Part shown: positions 1 to 9,161 of the stretch, piece after piece
Position numbering within the stretch: the stretch's first letter is position 1
How the letters are laid out: each line of letters begins with the position of its first letter
From: CAKSHP01 sp045636325
GTDB taxonomy: Bacteria; Bacillota; Clostridia; UBA1381; UMGS1253
Direction of reading: 5' to 3'
Assembly: GCA_045636325.1 (NCBI GenBank)
Contig: JAZTXH010000009.1
Coordinates: 62,001-126,000, forward strand
Length of the DNA stretch: 64,000 bases
Position numbers and translations under genes: made by a program
Notes under the pieces: model-generated
Databases searched by the model: none
Told to the model about the DNA's origin: nothing
What the model saw: the letters and a program-made list of their open reading frames with translations, nothing else

Positions 1-474
1 TATAGCCTTGGAAGTAAATCAAGGTTTTCAATTACCTTTATTTTGTTTTCTTTAATTTCCTCTTCCCCGCGCCACACAAGGCCCGATATATTTTCAAAAG
101 GCTCTCCGTCTGCAAATGCTTTTATGCTTTCTTCACCTTCTCCGCAAAGAATAAAATCAACAAATTCATTGTTTTCAAGCACACTTTTTGCATCGTAGCT
201 TACCTCAGGGCCGCCAAGCACAATTTTTATATGTGGTATAATACACTTTAAACTTTCTGCAATTTTTAAAATAAACTCAATATTCCATATGTAGCAAGAA
301 AATCCGTAAACATCTGCTGAAGCACTGTATAACTTTTTTATAATCCGCTCAGGCGAATCATTTAATGTAAACTCATACACATCTGCCACATCACCCGTAG
401 CTTTTTTCAGACACCGACATGAAAGCGACGTATGAGTATAGCTTGCATTAATTCCAACAAGACACAGTTTCATT
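1..474 (-). CDS. B12-binding-domain radical SAM protein, N-terminal part (cut by window start)
   Basis: The reading frame opens with ATG at 474 and runs off the left edge, giving 158 residues without a stop. It begins MKLCLVGINASYTHTSLSCR, typical of the cobalamin-binding N-terminal domain of DUF4080-type B12-binding radical SAM proteins. Further in it shows VYGFSCYIWNIEF and a GGPEVSYDA segment, both characteristic of that Rossmann-like domain. The radical SAM CxxxCxxC motif would lie beyond the edge, so the catalytic half is not seen. It starts 12 bases after the stop of the M20 hydrolase gene and is probably cotranscribed with ligA and that gene. The substrate is unknown. Confidence 0.8.
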
Positions 475-485
475 TCATTATCCCC

Positions 486-1658
486 TTATTTTAGCGCCTC
501 GTAAGTGCCGCACGCAAGCATCAGCGCACCGACCGCAAGGCTGTCTTCGTCTATGTTAAATCTTGCATTGTGAAGTGAATATACGCAGTCCTTTTCTTCA
601 TTTCTGCAGCCGACATTTATAAATGCACCATCTGTCAGCTGTGAAAAATATGAAAAATCGTCACCGCCCATAAATGGTTTTTGAAGCCACACTATATCAA
701 AGCCGTTGTCGTTTGCGGTATTTTCCATAATTTTTATTGCTTTTTCACTGTTTTCAAGAGGCGGGAATAAAAATCTGAAATCAAGCTCGGATTTTACACC
801 CAACTCGGCTGACATACGACGGGTAATCTCTGTTACCCCATCGCAAAGGCTTTGGCGCATTTTTGAATTTACTGCCCTTGCAGTGCCCTTGATTTCCACA
901 CTGTCAGGAATTATATTATAAAATATTCCGCCCGAAATCTTTCCTATTGATATTACGCAAGGGTCTTCGGGTGTGTTTTTATTTTGTGCAAACTCTATTA
1001 ATTCTGAGGCAATCTTTGATGCTGCATAAATAGGGTCTATGCAGCGGTATCTGTATGCCCCGTGGCCTCCTTTACCGGTAATCTTTAAATCAAATTCATC
1101 AGGCGACGCCATCATACCGCCTGATTTAAAGGCTACGCTTCCGGTGTCGAAATCTGCCTCCATATGAACTGCAAAGGCAAAATCCACCTTTTCACCATCA
1201 ATGATGCCTTCATCAATCATAGGCTTTGCGCCGCCTGCTCCCTCTTCTGCCGGCTGAAAAATTACTATAACCCTACCGCAAAGTTCATCTTTCATTTCAT
1301 TTAACACCTTACATACGCCAAGAGCGATTGCAGTATGCGCATCGTGACCGCAGGCATGCATTTTTCCTTCGTGCGTTGATTTATATTCCACATCATTTAA
1401 TTCTGTTATGGGAAGAGCGTCAATATCAGCACGCAAAAGAACGCATTTACCCCCGCTTTTGCCTTCGATAACCGCCTTTATTCCCGTTACTGCAATTTTA
1501 TCTTTATAGGGAATATTCATTTTATCAAGCTCACGCTTTATAATTTCGGCGGTTTTAAATTCTTCAAACTCCGTTTCAGGATACATATGAAGCTCCCGCC
1601 TTATTTTTATCATATAATCTTTATTTTCTTTAACAAGCTGTTTTATTTTACTTAGCAT
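486..1658 (-). CDS. M20-family amidohydrolase (aminoacylase / hippurate hydrolase type)
   Basis: This 390-residue protein is a metal-dependent amidohydrolase of peptidase family M20D, which removes acyl groups from N-acyl amino acids or related amides in the cytoplasm. Metal-binding signatures are visible: HACGHDAH near residues 101-108 and QPAEEG near 135-140, with a C-terminal GGDDFSYF segment and a late His in SLHNARF. Length is normal for the family. It lies between ligA (35 bases upstream) and the B12/radical SAM gene, so it is probably part of a ligA-led operon. The family is clear; the natural substrate cannot be told from sequence. Confidence 0.88.
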   Translation of the reverse strand: MLSKIKQLVKENKDYMIKIRRELHMYPETEFEEFKTAEIIKRELDKMNIPYKDKIAVTGIKAVIEGKSGGKCVLLRADIDALPITELNDVEYKSTHEGKMHACGHDAHTAIALGVCKVLNEMKDELCGRVIVIFQPAEEGAGGAKPMIDEGIIDGEKVDFAFAVHMEADFDTGSVAFKSGGMMASPDEFDLKITGKGGHGAYRYRCIDPIYAASKIASELIEFAQNKNTPEDPCVISIGKISGGIFYNIIPDSVEIKGTARAVNSKMRQSLCDGVTEITRRMSAELGVKSELDFRFLFPPLENSEKAIKIMENTANDNGFDIVWLQKPFMGGDDFSYFSQLTDGAFINVGCRNEEKDCVYSLHNARFNIDEDSLAVGALMLACGTYEALK

Positions 1659-1693
1659 AATTATCTTTCCTTTTTTATTAAATCAACACAGTC

Positions 1694-3691
1694 TTATTCA
1701 ATGCCGCACATCTTTTTAAATTCTTCTTCGTCAATAACAGTTATGCCTAAGGCTTTTGCCTTATCGAGCTTACTACCCGCCTCTTCACCTGCTAAAACGT
1801 AGGTAGTCTTTTTAGACACTGAGCCTGAAACCTTGCCTGCCATACTTTCAATAATTTCTTTTGCTTCTTCTCTTTTATATGTTGGAAGTGTGCCGGTTAA
1901 AACAAATATCTCTCCTGCAAAACGCATATCAAGGCTTTCTGCGCCTTTATACTCAAAGTTAATGCCCGCTTCGCGAAGTCTTTCAACAGCTTTAAGATTT
2001 TTTTCATCACGAAAAAAGTCATACACACTTTTTGCCATAATTTCGCCGAATTCTTCCACACTCTGAAGCTGTTCTAATGTAGCATCTTTAATATTGTCAA
2101 GACTATTAAATGCTTTTGCAAGATTTTTGCCCGCTTTTTCACCAACGTGGCGTATGCCAAGGGCAAAAATAAGTCTTCCTAAATCATTTTCCTTTGATTT
2201 TTCAAGGGCATCAGCTAAATTCTGTGCCGACTTAAGCCCCATTTTATCCATCATAGCTACCTTTTGTACATCTAAAAAGTATAAATCAGCAGCAGATTTT
2301 ATAAGCTCTGCTTCAAGCATTTTTTCAATTATAGCCGGTCCAAGACCATCAATATTCATAGCATTTCTTGACACAAAATGCTCAATATGCCTTAAAAGCT
2401 GAGCTCTGCAGTCAAGCCCCATACAGCGCACTGCCGCCTCGCCTTCTTCTCTTACAACTGCGCTGCCGCAAACAGGGCAGGTCTTTGGCATTTCAAAGAT
2501 TTTTTCGCATCCCGTACGTTTTTCAAAAACTACCCTTACAACTTCGGGTATAATGTCTCCCGCTTTCTGAATTATTACTTTATCGCCTATTCTTATATCC
2601 TTATCACGGATATTGTCTATATTATGAAGTGTTGCTCTTGAAACACAGCTTCCCGCAATAAATACAGGCTTTAAATCAGCCGCTGGGGTTAAAACACCGG
2701 TTCTGCCCACCTGAACAGAAATATTTTCAACTATTGTTTCCTTTTGTTCTGCGGGGAATTTACATGCAATCGCCCATTTAGGTGCTTTTGCAGTTGAACC
2801 GATTTTCCCGCGCTTTCCAATATCGTTAAGCTTTATAACAGCGCCGTCAATATCATATTTAAGATTTTCTCTGCTCTGGCCTATTTTTAAAACCTGCTCG
2901 TATGCCGCGTCAATGCCCATACACACCTCATTTTCAATAACCTTAAAGCCCTGATTGCGCAAAAAGTCTAAGCTTTCAGAATGGGTTTTAAATTCTTTGC
3001 CTTCAATCTGCTGCACGTTAAACACAAATATATCAAGCCTGCGCTCTGCTGCAATTTTTGAATCAAGCTGACGAAGTGAGCCTGCCGCCGCATTTCTTGG
3101 ATTAGCAAAGGTTGAAAGCCCATCTTCTTCACGGCTTTCGTTAAGCCTTGCAAAATCAACTCTTGATATAAAAACTTCACCTCTTACCTCAAGATAAGGA
3201 ATATCGTCTTTTAATTTAAGTGGGATTGATTTTACGGTTTTTAAATTTTCAGTAACGTTTTCGCCGGTTATGCCGTCACCTCGTGTAGAGCCTCGAAAGA
3301 ACACGCCGTTTTCATATTCTAAGGATACGGAAAGCCCATCAATTTTAGGCTCGATATTATATTCCTGCTCTGTGCCAAAAAAGTCTGTTATCCTTTTTGC
3401 AAAGTCTTTAACCTCACCTTGCGAAAAGGCATCCTGCAAACTTTCCATTACAACGGCATGTGCAACCTCTTCAAAACCATCAAGCACTTTTCCTCCAACT
3501 CTTTTTGTGGGCGAATCAGTTCTTGAAAGGTCGGGAAATTTTTCTTCCAGTGCGCTAAGCTCTCTTAAAAGCATATCGTATTCATAATCGCTTACAGTGG
3601 GGCTGTCTAAAACATAATATTCATAAGAATATCTGTTTAAAGTTTCGGTAAGCTGCTCAATTTTATTCTTTGCATCTTCTTTATTTGGCAA
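1694..3691 (-). CDS. ligA: NAD-dependent DNA ligase LigA
   Basis: The 665-residue protein seals nicks in duplex DNA using NAD+ during replication and repair. Domains in order: Ia (YSYEYYVLDSPTVSDYEYD), the adenylation domain with the active-site lysine in EPKIDG (about residue 116), an OB fold, a four-cysteine zinc finger (CPVCG then CMGLDC), helix-hairpin-helix repeats and a C-terminal BRCT domain (FVLTGTLPTYKREEA onward). Length is standard. It is the first gene after a good promoter at 3725-3753 and is followed by the M20 hydrolase gene. Nothing looks damaged. Confidence 0.97.
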   Translation of the reverse strand: MPNKEDAKNKIEQLTETLNRYSYEYYVLDSPTVSDYEYDMLLRELSALEEKFPDLSRTDSPTKRVGGKVLDGFEEVAHAVVMESLQDAFSQGEVKDFAKRITDFFGTEQEYNIEPKIDGLSVSLEYENGVFFRGSTRGDGITGENVTENLKTVKSIPLKLKDDIPYLEVRGEVFISRVDFARLNESREEDGLSTFANPRNAAAGSLRQLDSKIAAERRLDIFVFNVQQIEGKEFKTHSESLDFLRNQGFKVIENEVCMGIDAAYEQVLKIGQSRENLKYDIDGAVIKLNDIGKRGKIGSTAKAPKWAIACKFPAEQKETIVENISVQVGRTGVLTPAADLKPVFIAGSCVSRATLHNIDNIRDKDIRIGDKVIIQKAGDIIPEVVRVVFEKRTGCEKIFEMPKTCPVCGSAVVREEGEAAVRCMGLDCRAQLLRHIEHFVSRNAMNIDGLGPAIIEKMLEAELIKSAADLYFLDVQKVAMMDKMGLKSAQNLADALEKSKENDLGRLIFALGIRHVGEKAGKNLAKAFNSLDNIKDATLEQLQSVEEFGEIMAKSVYDFFRDEKNLKAVERLREAGINFEYKGAESLDMRFAGEIFVLTGTLPTYKREEAKEIIESMAGKVSGSVSKKTTYVLAGEEAGSKLDKAKALGITVIDEEEFKKMCGIE

Positions 3692-3724
3692 GTTAATTCT
3701 CTCCCTTATACATACTTACTTAAA

Positions 3725-3753
3725 ATTATATCATTAAAAAGTATTATAGTCAA
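3725..3753 (-). promoter_or_regulatory. Sigma-A promoter for ligA
   Basis: On the minus strand TTGACT is followed after 17 bases by TATAAT, about 35 bases before the ligA start. Spacing and hexamers are near consensus. This is read directly; activity is inferred. Confidence 0.75.
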
Positions 3754-3853
3754 ATATTTTAAATCAAGCCATAGTTTAATTTTATTTTTTAATTTTTTAA
3801 AAAATTTTATAGATTTTTTTACAATTTATAATATAATTTGTCTATCGCGGTAA

Positions 3854-4054
3854 CTATTTATTATTAAATATACAAATGAGATATATGATGAAAAACGTAA
3901 ATTTTACGACGTAAAAAATGTAAAACTCATAGCCTGCGAATTTTTAGACGCAGCTGATGTGGAGTCAAATTTAAAGGATGTTAAAAGCATTGAACTTGAA
4001 GGATGCAGATTTCTTTTAAGATATCCCCTCTGGCATGCAACCAATGTAAAATAA
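3854..4054 (+). pseudogene. Remnant of a DUF3737-family (beta-helix) gene
   Basis: In this 442-base gap between ligA and ispH-rpsA, a plus-strand frame from 3854 to the TAA at 4052-4054 encodes a stretch containing YTNEIYDEKRKFYDV, NVKLIACEF, VKSIELEGCRF and LLRYPLWHATNVK. This matches the N-terminal repeats of DUF3737 proteins, right-handed beta-helix proteins with motifs like NEIYDEERALY and RYPLWH. No ATG, GTG or TTG start precedes it in frame, a stop lies just upstream (3851-3853), and the frame ends after about 66 residues where the family has about 280. It therefore looks like a decayed N-terminal fragment. The match is from memory of the family, not a search. Confidence 0.65.
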
Positions 4055-4081
4055 AAGAAAAATAAATCAAATAAAAGATAC

Positions 4082-4115
4082 AAAAAATGGCTTGCAGATT
4101 GGCAAGCCATTTTTG
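4082..4115. terminator. Bidirectional rho-independent terminator
   Basis: A perfect 9-base stem (ATGGCTTGC with GCAAGCCAT, 4087-4110) is flanked by an A run on one side and a T run on the other. It can end the ispH-rpsA operon on the minus strand and anything reading from the plus-strand remnant. Confidence 0.85.
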
Positions 4116-4133
4116 TTTATTAAATTATGCTAA

Positions 4134-6113
4134 TTATTCCTCAACAGGAGCTGCTGCTTGTTCAACAACTTCAGCGGGCATTTCCTCTGCAGACGCTTCT
4201 TCTACAGGAAGAAGTGCTCTTATGCTAAGGCTGATTCTCTTCTTTTCCCAGTCAAGCTCCGTAATCTTAGCTTCAACTTCCTGACCAAGTGTAAGCTCAT
4301 CTGCAGGCTCTTTAATTCTCTTGTTTGCAATCTGAGAAATATGGATAAGGCCGTCAACTCCTGGGATAAGCTCAACAAATGCACCAAAGGGCATAAAACG
4401 AACTACCTTACAGCTAACAACGTCTTCTAAGTTAAACTTATTCTGAGCAATAACCCATGGATTGTCTTCCGCTTTCTTAAAACCAAGAGAAATCTTCTTT
4501 GTATCCTCAGCGATTTCCTTAATGTAAACTTCAATTGAATCTCCTTCGTTAACAACTTCAGTAGGAGTCTTAATTCTCTTCCAGCTAAGCTCGCTGATGT
4601 GAAGTAAACCTTCAACACCGCCAATATCAACAAATACACCGAAAGGCATTACAGACTTAACAACACCTGTATACTTCTTGCCAACTTCACAGTCAGCCCA
4701 GAATTTTTCTGCCAAAGCTTTCTTCTGCTCAACCAACACATCGCGAATTGAACCTAAGATACGCTTACGTCTCTGATTAATTTCTGTGATACGAAGTTTG
4801 ACTTCCTGATTAACAAAAACAGATAAATCCTCTGTGTATCTGTCAGATACTTTTCTTGCAGGAACAAACACGCGGCTACCCTCAACCAAAACAATAATAC
4901 CGCCGTTTACTACACTTATTACTTTACCTGTTAAAATTTCTTTGCTTTCCAAAGCATCCTCAATCTTTTTCCAGCCTGCAATAGAATCAAGCTTTTTCTT
5001 GGAAAGAACAGTTTTGCCTTCGCCGTCATTAACGCCTACAACAAACACAGAAATAACGTCGCCTACTTTTACAATGTCTTTAGGATTTACATCCGGATCG
5101 TCTGTAAGCTCGTCTGCTGCAATTATACCGTCTGACTTAAATCCAAGGTCAACAATAACCTCAGTAGGTCTAACGTCTACAACTGTACCTTCAACCACGT
5201 CTCCTGTATTTAAAGTCTTTAGAGTTTGCTCCATAGCCTCCTCAAAGCTTAATTCTGCGCCATTTTTAATTTCTTCCATTGCTTTCGCTACCTCCTCGAT
5301 AATACCGGCCGGAGTTGAGGCACCGGCAGTAATACCTATTTTTTTGTTTTTATAATTTATATCCTGAGGAATTTCCTCAAAATTTTCAATATGAAAAGTG
5401 TCTTTGCAGTTCTTTTTGCAAATATCGTATAATTTTACGGTGTTTGAACTGCTTTTTCCGCCTACAACAAACATAACATCACACTTTTTTGAAATCTCGC
5501 CTGCTTCTGCCTGACGATTCTTTGTTGCATTGCAAATGGTGTCGCAAATAAGAGCATCAGTGCTTTTTTCTTTAAGTATGCGGCATATGTTTTCGAAGTT
5601 TTCACGGCTTCCGGTGGTTTGTGAAACCACGCATATTTTTTCATTATCAATTTTTTCTGCTTCACGGGGAGTATTGATAATTATATGCCTGCCTTCTTTG
5701 CACCAACCTGCAATACCAATAACCTCAGGATGATTCCTGTTACCCACTATTACAACAAATCTGCCGTCATCGGTCTGTTCTCTTACAATATCGTGAATTT
5801 TTTTAACATAAGGGCATGTAAGGTCAATCATTTCAAGACCAAGGGATTTAATCTTATCTTCAACCGCTTTGCTGACACCGTGAGCTCTTATAACAACACA
5901 CGCATCCTTCGCGCTTTCATCAACAGACTCGATTTTTCGGACTCCCTTTGAATATAAATCACTGTTAACCTGAGGGTTATGAATAAGCTCACCAAGCAAA
6001 GCAATTTTTCTTTTCTCATCAAGCAAACTGTAAACCCCGTCAACCGCACGCTTAACGCCAAAGCAAAAGCCTGCGCTTTTAACAACTGTAATATCTTTTA
6101 TAATACTTTCCAT
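4134..6113 (-). CDS. ispH-rpsA: Fused HMBPP reductase (IspH) and ribosomal protein S1
   Basis: The 659-residue protein joins two functions. Residues 1 to about 285 are IspH, the [4Fe-4S] reductase making IPP and DMAPP at the end of the MEP isoprenoid pathway. Its three cluster cysteines sit in SAGFCFGVKRA, DLTCPYV and CDTICNAT. Residues from about 300 on hold four S1 RNA-binding repeats (for example VVKSVMPFGVFVDIGGVEGLLHIS), as in ribosomal protein S1, which helps load mRNA on the 30S subunit. The C-terminus is acidic and alanine-rich. The same fusion is known in several Clostridia, so it is not a frameshift artefact. It follows plsC by 50 bases in a cmk-plsC-ispH operon. Confidence 0.95.
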   Translation of the reverse strand: MESIIKDITVVKSAGFCFGVKRAVDGVYSLLDEKRKIALLGELIHNPQVNSDLYSKGVRKIESVDESAKDACVVIRAHGVSKAVEDKIKSLGLEMIDLTCPYVKKIHDIVREQTDDGRFVVIVGNRNHPEVIGIAGWCKEGRHIIINTPREAEKIDNEKICVVSQTTGSRENFENICRILKEKSTDALICDTICNATKNRQAEAGEISKKCDVMFVVGGKSSSNTVKLYDICKKNCKDTFHIENFEEIPQDINYKNKKIGITAGASTPAGIIEEVAKAMEEIKNGAELSFEEAMEQTLKTLNTGDVVEGTVVDVRPTEVIVDLGFKSDGIIAADELTDDPDVNPKDIVKVGDVISVFVVGVNDGEGKTVLSKKKLDSIAGWKKIEDALESKEILTGKVISVVNGGIIVLVEGSRVFVPARKVSDRYTEDLSVFVNQEVKLRITEINQRRKRILGSIRDVLVEQKKALAEKFWADCEVGKKYTGVVKSVMPFGVFVDIGGVEGLLHISELSWKRIKTPTEVVNEGDSIEVYIKEIAEDTKKISLGFKKAEDNPWVIAQNKFNLEDVVSCKVVRFMPFGAFVELIPGVDGLIHISQIANKRIKEPADELTLGQEVEAKITELDWEKKRISLSIRALLPVEEASAEEMPAEVVEQAAAPVEE

Positions 6114-6163
6114 TATGCCATCTCCAGTTTTTCAGACCGCCAAACTCTATTTTACAACATTTT

Positions 6164-6781
6164 TTACTTTTTTGCAAGACTTTTTTTTGTTTCTTCCCTT
6201 ATTTTTCGGATTTCACTCAAAACTTCACTGCTGATTTTGTGCATTGTGTCCGAATCCAGTTTACATCCGTAGTACTCGTCAAGATAAACAGGCTTGCCGA
6301 ATTTTACATAAATAGTTGAAAAAATTCTGCAATTTCCAACGATTGCTACAGGCACAACCGGCACCTTTGAGCGGTGTGCAAGCATTATCATACCATCTTT
6401 TGCATCATCAGCGGTCTGGTTCTCCTCTTTAAGGCGTGTGCCCTCTGGAAAAATAAGAAGCGGCTTTGCTGATTTCAAAAGACCTAATGCAGTTTTTATT
6501 GCCTTAATATCGCTTCCGCCCCGGTCAATAGGAAATGCATTTAATATTTTTAAAAGCCATGCAAATGGTTTAAATTTAAAAAGCTCCTTTTTTGCCATAA
6601 AATTAAGCTCATCCGGACAGACAAACGCAAGGCTTATGGGGTCCCATGCACTTATATGGTTAGCCGCTAAGACGTACCCTGAGTCTTCTGGTATATTTTC
6701 CACACCTTTAGCCTTTACTCTGAAAAAAGGATATAAAACTACCTTCGCCATCGGCACTATCGCTTTATACAAATTATTCAT
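6164..6781 (-). CDS. plsC: 1-acyl-sn-glycerol-3-phosphate acyltransferase
   Basis: A 205-residue membrane-associated acyltransferase that adds the second acyl chain to lysophosphatidic acid in phospholipid synthesis. The HX4D motif (NHISAWD) and the substrate-binding FPEGTR motif are both present at the usual spacing, and the short length fits Firmicute PlsC. It sits 22 bases after cmk and 50 bases before ispH-rpsA, an arrangement common in Clostridia. Confidence 0.93.
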   Translation of the reverse strand: MNNLYKAIVPMAKVVLYPFFRVKAKGVENIPEDSGYVLAANHISAWDPISLAFVCPDELNFMAKKELFKFKPFAWLLKILNAFPIDRGGSDIKAIKTALGLLKSAKPLLIFPEGTRLKEENQTADDAKDGMIMLAHRSKVPVVPVAIVGNCRIFSTIYVKFGKPVYLDEYYGCKLDSDTMHKISSEVLSEIRKIREETKKSLAKK

Positions 6782-6803
6782 TCCTTTCGTTTAAAAAACA
6801 ATT

Positions 6804-7484
6804 TTATCTGATGCTTTTTTTGATAAAATTATAAATATATTCTTCTGTCTGGCTAAGAGTCATATCGCCGTTATCAATAACTGTTGCCGTCTGTGCAATT
6901 TTAAGCGGGCTTTCTTTTCTTTTAGAATCGTTTTTATCCCTTGCTTTAACATCAGCCAAAACATCTTCAAAATTAACGCTCTCACCTTTCAAGATAAGCT
7001 CGTCATATCTTCTTTTTGCGCGTTTTTCGGAATCTGCTGTAAGAAAAATTTTAACCTGTGCATTTGGAAGCACACTTGTGCAGATATCTCTGCCGTCCAT
7101 AATAACATTTGCTTTTTTCGCCATAAGCCTTTGCAAACTCACAAGCTTTTTTCTTACACTTTTAACCGTTGCCACATTGGATGCCCCCATGCTTATTTCA
7201 GGCGTTCTTATAAGACCCGACACATCTTCGCCGTTTAAAAAAACGTGCTGAGATGAATCTATATATTTAATTTCAATATCAATATCATCTAAAATGTCAT
7301 CAAGCCTGCCATCGGAATTTCTTGTGTCAACTCCGTTTCTTATGGCAAAAAGCGCAACTGCACGATACATTGCACCGGTATCAATATAAACATATCCGAG
7401 CCTTTTTGCAACAGACTTTGCCACACTGCTTTTACCTGCGCCGGCAGGACCGTCAATTGCAACACTGATAAATTTATTTTCCAT
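6804..7484 (-). CDS. cmk: Cytidylate kinase
   Basis: Phosphorylates CMP and dCMP to the diphosphates. The P-loop GPAGAGKSS is close to the N-terminus, followed by the DGRDIC segment and an arginine-rich lid, over 226 residues. The open frame extends 15 codons further upstream, but the ATG at 7484 has GGGAG eight bases before it and gives the usual MENKFISVAIDGPAG start, so I chose it. The upstream gene ends at 7504. Confidence 0.95.
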   Translation of the reverse strand: MENKFISVAIDGPAGAGKSSVAKSVAKRLGYVYIDTGAMYRAVALFAIRNGVDTRNSDGRLDDILDDIDIEIKYIDSSQHVFLNGEDVSGLIRTPEISMGASNVATVKSVRKKLVSLQRLMAKKANVIMDGRDICTSVLPNAQVKIFLTADSEKRAKRRYDELILKGESVNFEDVLADVKARDKNDSKRKESPLKIAQTATVIDNGDMTLSQTEEYIYNFIKKSIR

Positions 7485-7503
7485 ATCCGTTTCTCCCTTT
7501 TTC

Positions 7504-7923
7504 TTATACTGCGCGGTGGCCAAGACCAATTGCCACCTCGTTCATATTTAAAAGACCAACTGTGAAAAAAACTGCCACGCTGATATGGTCATCGAAGCGA
7601 GCAATTCCTATTTTACCGCCAACAGAAAGTCCCATTGCCTTTGCAGCCATTTGCGAAATTGCCTCATGTGCTGCACCTGCAACAGCCCCTTGTTCAATAT
7701 GCGACTCTTTTATTACGCCTTCACGCTTTGCGCACACTACCGCTCTTTCAATAATTTTTGTAACCGAGCCGGTAAATTCGCCGCCGTAATCTGCCGCAGC
7801 TGTTTTTATACCCATTTTGCCATAAGCGTCCTTAAGCTTTTTTTCATCTTCTCTGTCTTTTGTCATTGTCATACGAATTGCCGCAGCGGCAATCTCTTTA
7901 CTGCCGTAGCACATAATTTTCAC
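7504..7923 (-). CDS. HutP-family protein
   Basis: This 139-residue protein resembles HutP, the L-histidine- and Mg-dependent RNA-binding antiterminator of Bacillus. The match is strongest in the C-terminal half, for example an HIEQGAVAGAAHEAISQM-like helix and a hydrophobic strand ending in GLGHRAV, comparable to GVGINHI in HutP. No hut genes are near; it lies between baiN-like and cmk genes, a position often seen in Clostridia. It may bind RNA, but ligand and target are unknown. Confidence 0.7.
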   Translation of the reverse strand: MKIMCYGSKEIAAAAIRMTMTKDREDEKKLKDAYGKMGIKTAAADYGGEFTGSVTKIIERAVVCAKREGVIKESHIEQGAVAGAAHEAISQMAAKAMGLSVGGKIGIARFDDHISVAVFFTVGLLNMNEVAIGLGHRAV

Positions 7924-7935
7924 AGCCTTTCAAGT

Positions 7936-9159
7936 TTATGCATTGTCACCTGCAAGATATCCGGTTGAAAATGCAATCTGCAAATTAAATCCGCCGGTGT
8001 ATGCATCAACATCTATAACTTCGCCGGCAAAGTATAAATTTTTTATAAGTTTCGATTCCATAGTGGAGGAATTAATCTCTTTTGTGCAAATTCCGCCTGA
8101 GGTTACTATAGCCTCTGATACAGGTCTAAAGCCTTTTACGCTCAGTTTGAAATTTTTTAAAATATTCACTAATCTTTTTCTTTCTTCCTTTGATATCTGA
8201 TTTACCGTTTTTCTTTCATCAATTTGGGAAAGTGCAACCACAACCGGAATAAACTTTTTAGGCAAAAGCTCGTCTAATGAATTTATAAACTGCTTTTTAG
8301 AAAACTTTTCAAAATCCCTTAAAATCCTTGTATCAAGAGTTTTTTCATCCAAAGCGGGTTTTAAATCAATATATATACTGTATTTTGAAGTTTCGGGATT
8401 TTTCATATGTGCGCTTGCAGAAAGGATAATCGGTCCGCTTACGCCGAAATGGGTAAAAATCATTTCTCCGAAATCATCATACACTTTTTTGTTTTTTTCG
8501 TTTTTAACTGTTATTTTTATGTTTTTTAATGAAAGCCCCATAAGGTCACGGCATACGCTATCATATATTTCAACCGGCACAAGGCTTGCCCTAGGCTGAA
8601 TTATGTTATGCCCTGACTCCCGAGCCATTTTATACCCTGCCCCGTCAGACCCTGTTTGAGGGTAGCTCATGCCACCGGTTGCAACAATAACCTTATCACA
8701 CATAAGATTTTCGCCTGTTTTAAATTTAATACCTTTTACACAGCCCTCTTTTATAATAAGTGATTCAGCTTCCTTTTTCATAAGGTGAACATTTGATTTT
8801 AAGGCATATTTTTTAAGTGCCTCCACCACATCTTTTGCATTGTCCGATACTGGAAAAACACGGCCTCCCCGCTCCACCTTGGTTTTTACACCGTAACTTT
8901 CTAAAAGTGATACCATACTGTCATTAGAAAAGGTATAAAGTGCACTGTATAAAAAGTTTGCGTTGGTAGGTATGTTTTTAAAAAAGTCTTCAATATCGCA
9001 GGCATTGGTGATATTACATCTGCCTTTGCCGGTTATCCTTACCTTTTTTCCAAGAATTGGATTTTTTTCAATTAAGCAGACCTGTTTTCCCCGTTCTGCC
9101 AATCTGCCTGCGGCCATAAGCCCTGCCGCACCGCCGCCGATTACAGCAATTTTTTCCAA
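7936..9159 (-). CDS. BaiN/HI0933-like flavoprotein (NAD(P)/FAD-dependent oxidoreductase)
   Basis: A 407-residue FAD-binding protein with an N-terminal dinucleotide-binding GGGAAGLMAAGRLAERG, the family-specific GKGRCNITN motif, VIVATGGMSYPQTGSDGAGY, and a C-terminal FAD contact region with FAGEVIDVDAYTGGFNLQ. These define the HI0933/YhiN/BaiN family. The bile-acid role of BaiN in some gut Clostridia should not be assumed, since this family is widespread and mostly of unknown substrate. The gene lies 2 bases after the RpiR-type regulator and 12 bases before the HutP-like gene. Confidence 0.88.
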   Translation of the reverse strand: MEKIAVIGGGAAGLMAAGRLAERGKQVCLIEKNPILGKKVRITGKGRCNITNACDIEDFFKNIPTNANFLYSALYTFSNDSMVSLLESYGVKTKVERGGRVFPVSDNAKDVVEALKKYALKSNVHLMKKEAESLIIKEGCVKGIKFKTGENLMCDKVIVATGGMSYPQTGSDGAGYKMARESGHNIIQPRASLVPVEIYDSVCRDLMGLSLKNIKITVKNEKNKKVYDDFGEMIFTHFGVSGPIILSASAHMKNPETSKYSIYIDLKPALDEKTLDTRILRDFEKFSKKQFINSLDELLPKKFIPVVVALSQIDERKTVNQISKEERKRLVNILKNFKLSVKGFRPVSEAIVTSGGICTKEINSSTMESKLIKNLYFAGEVIDVDAYTGGFNLQIAFSTGYLAGDNA

Positions 9160-9161
9160 AT

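Noticed and set aside
3904..4110. Minus-strand 68-residue open frame in the ligA/ispH gap
   Set aside because: It is the antisense of the DUF3737 remnant and runs into the terminator stem; the plus-strand reading has clear family similarity.
4834..5355. 173-residue plus-strand open frame
   Set aside because: It lies opposite the S1 repeats of ispH-rpsA, has no ribosome site, and its product is a low-complexity Ser/Thr/Pro/Ile-rich shadow.
7504..7923. Histidine-utilisation antiterminator (true HutP)
   Set aside because: Family resemblance is present but no hut genes or leader terminator are near, so only HutP-family is claimed.
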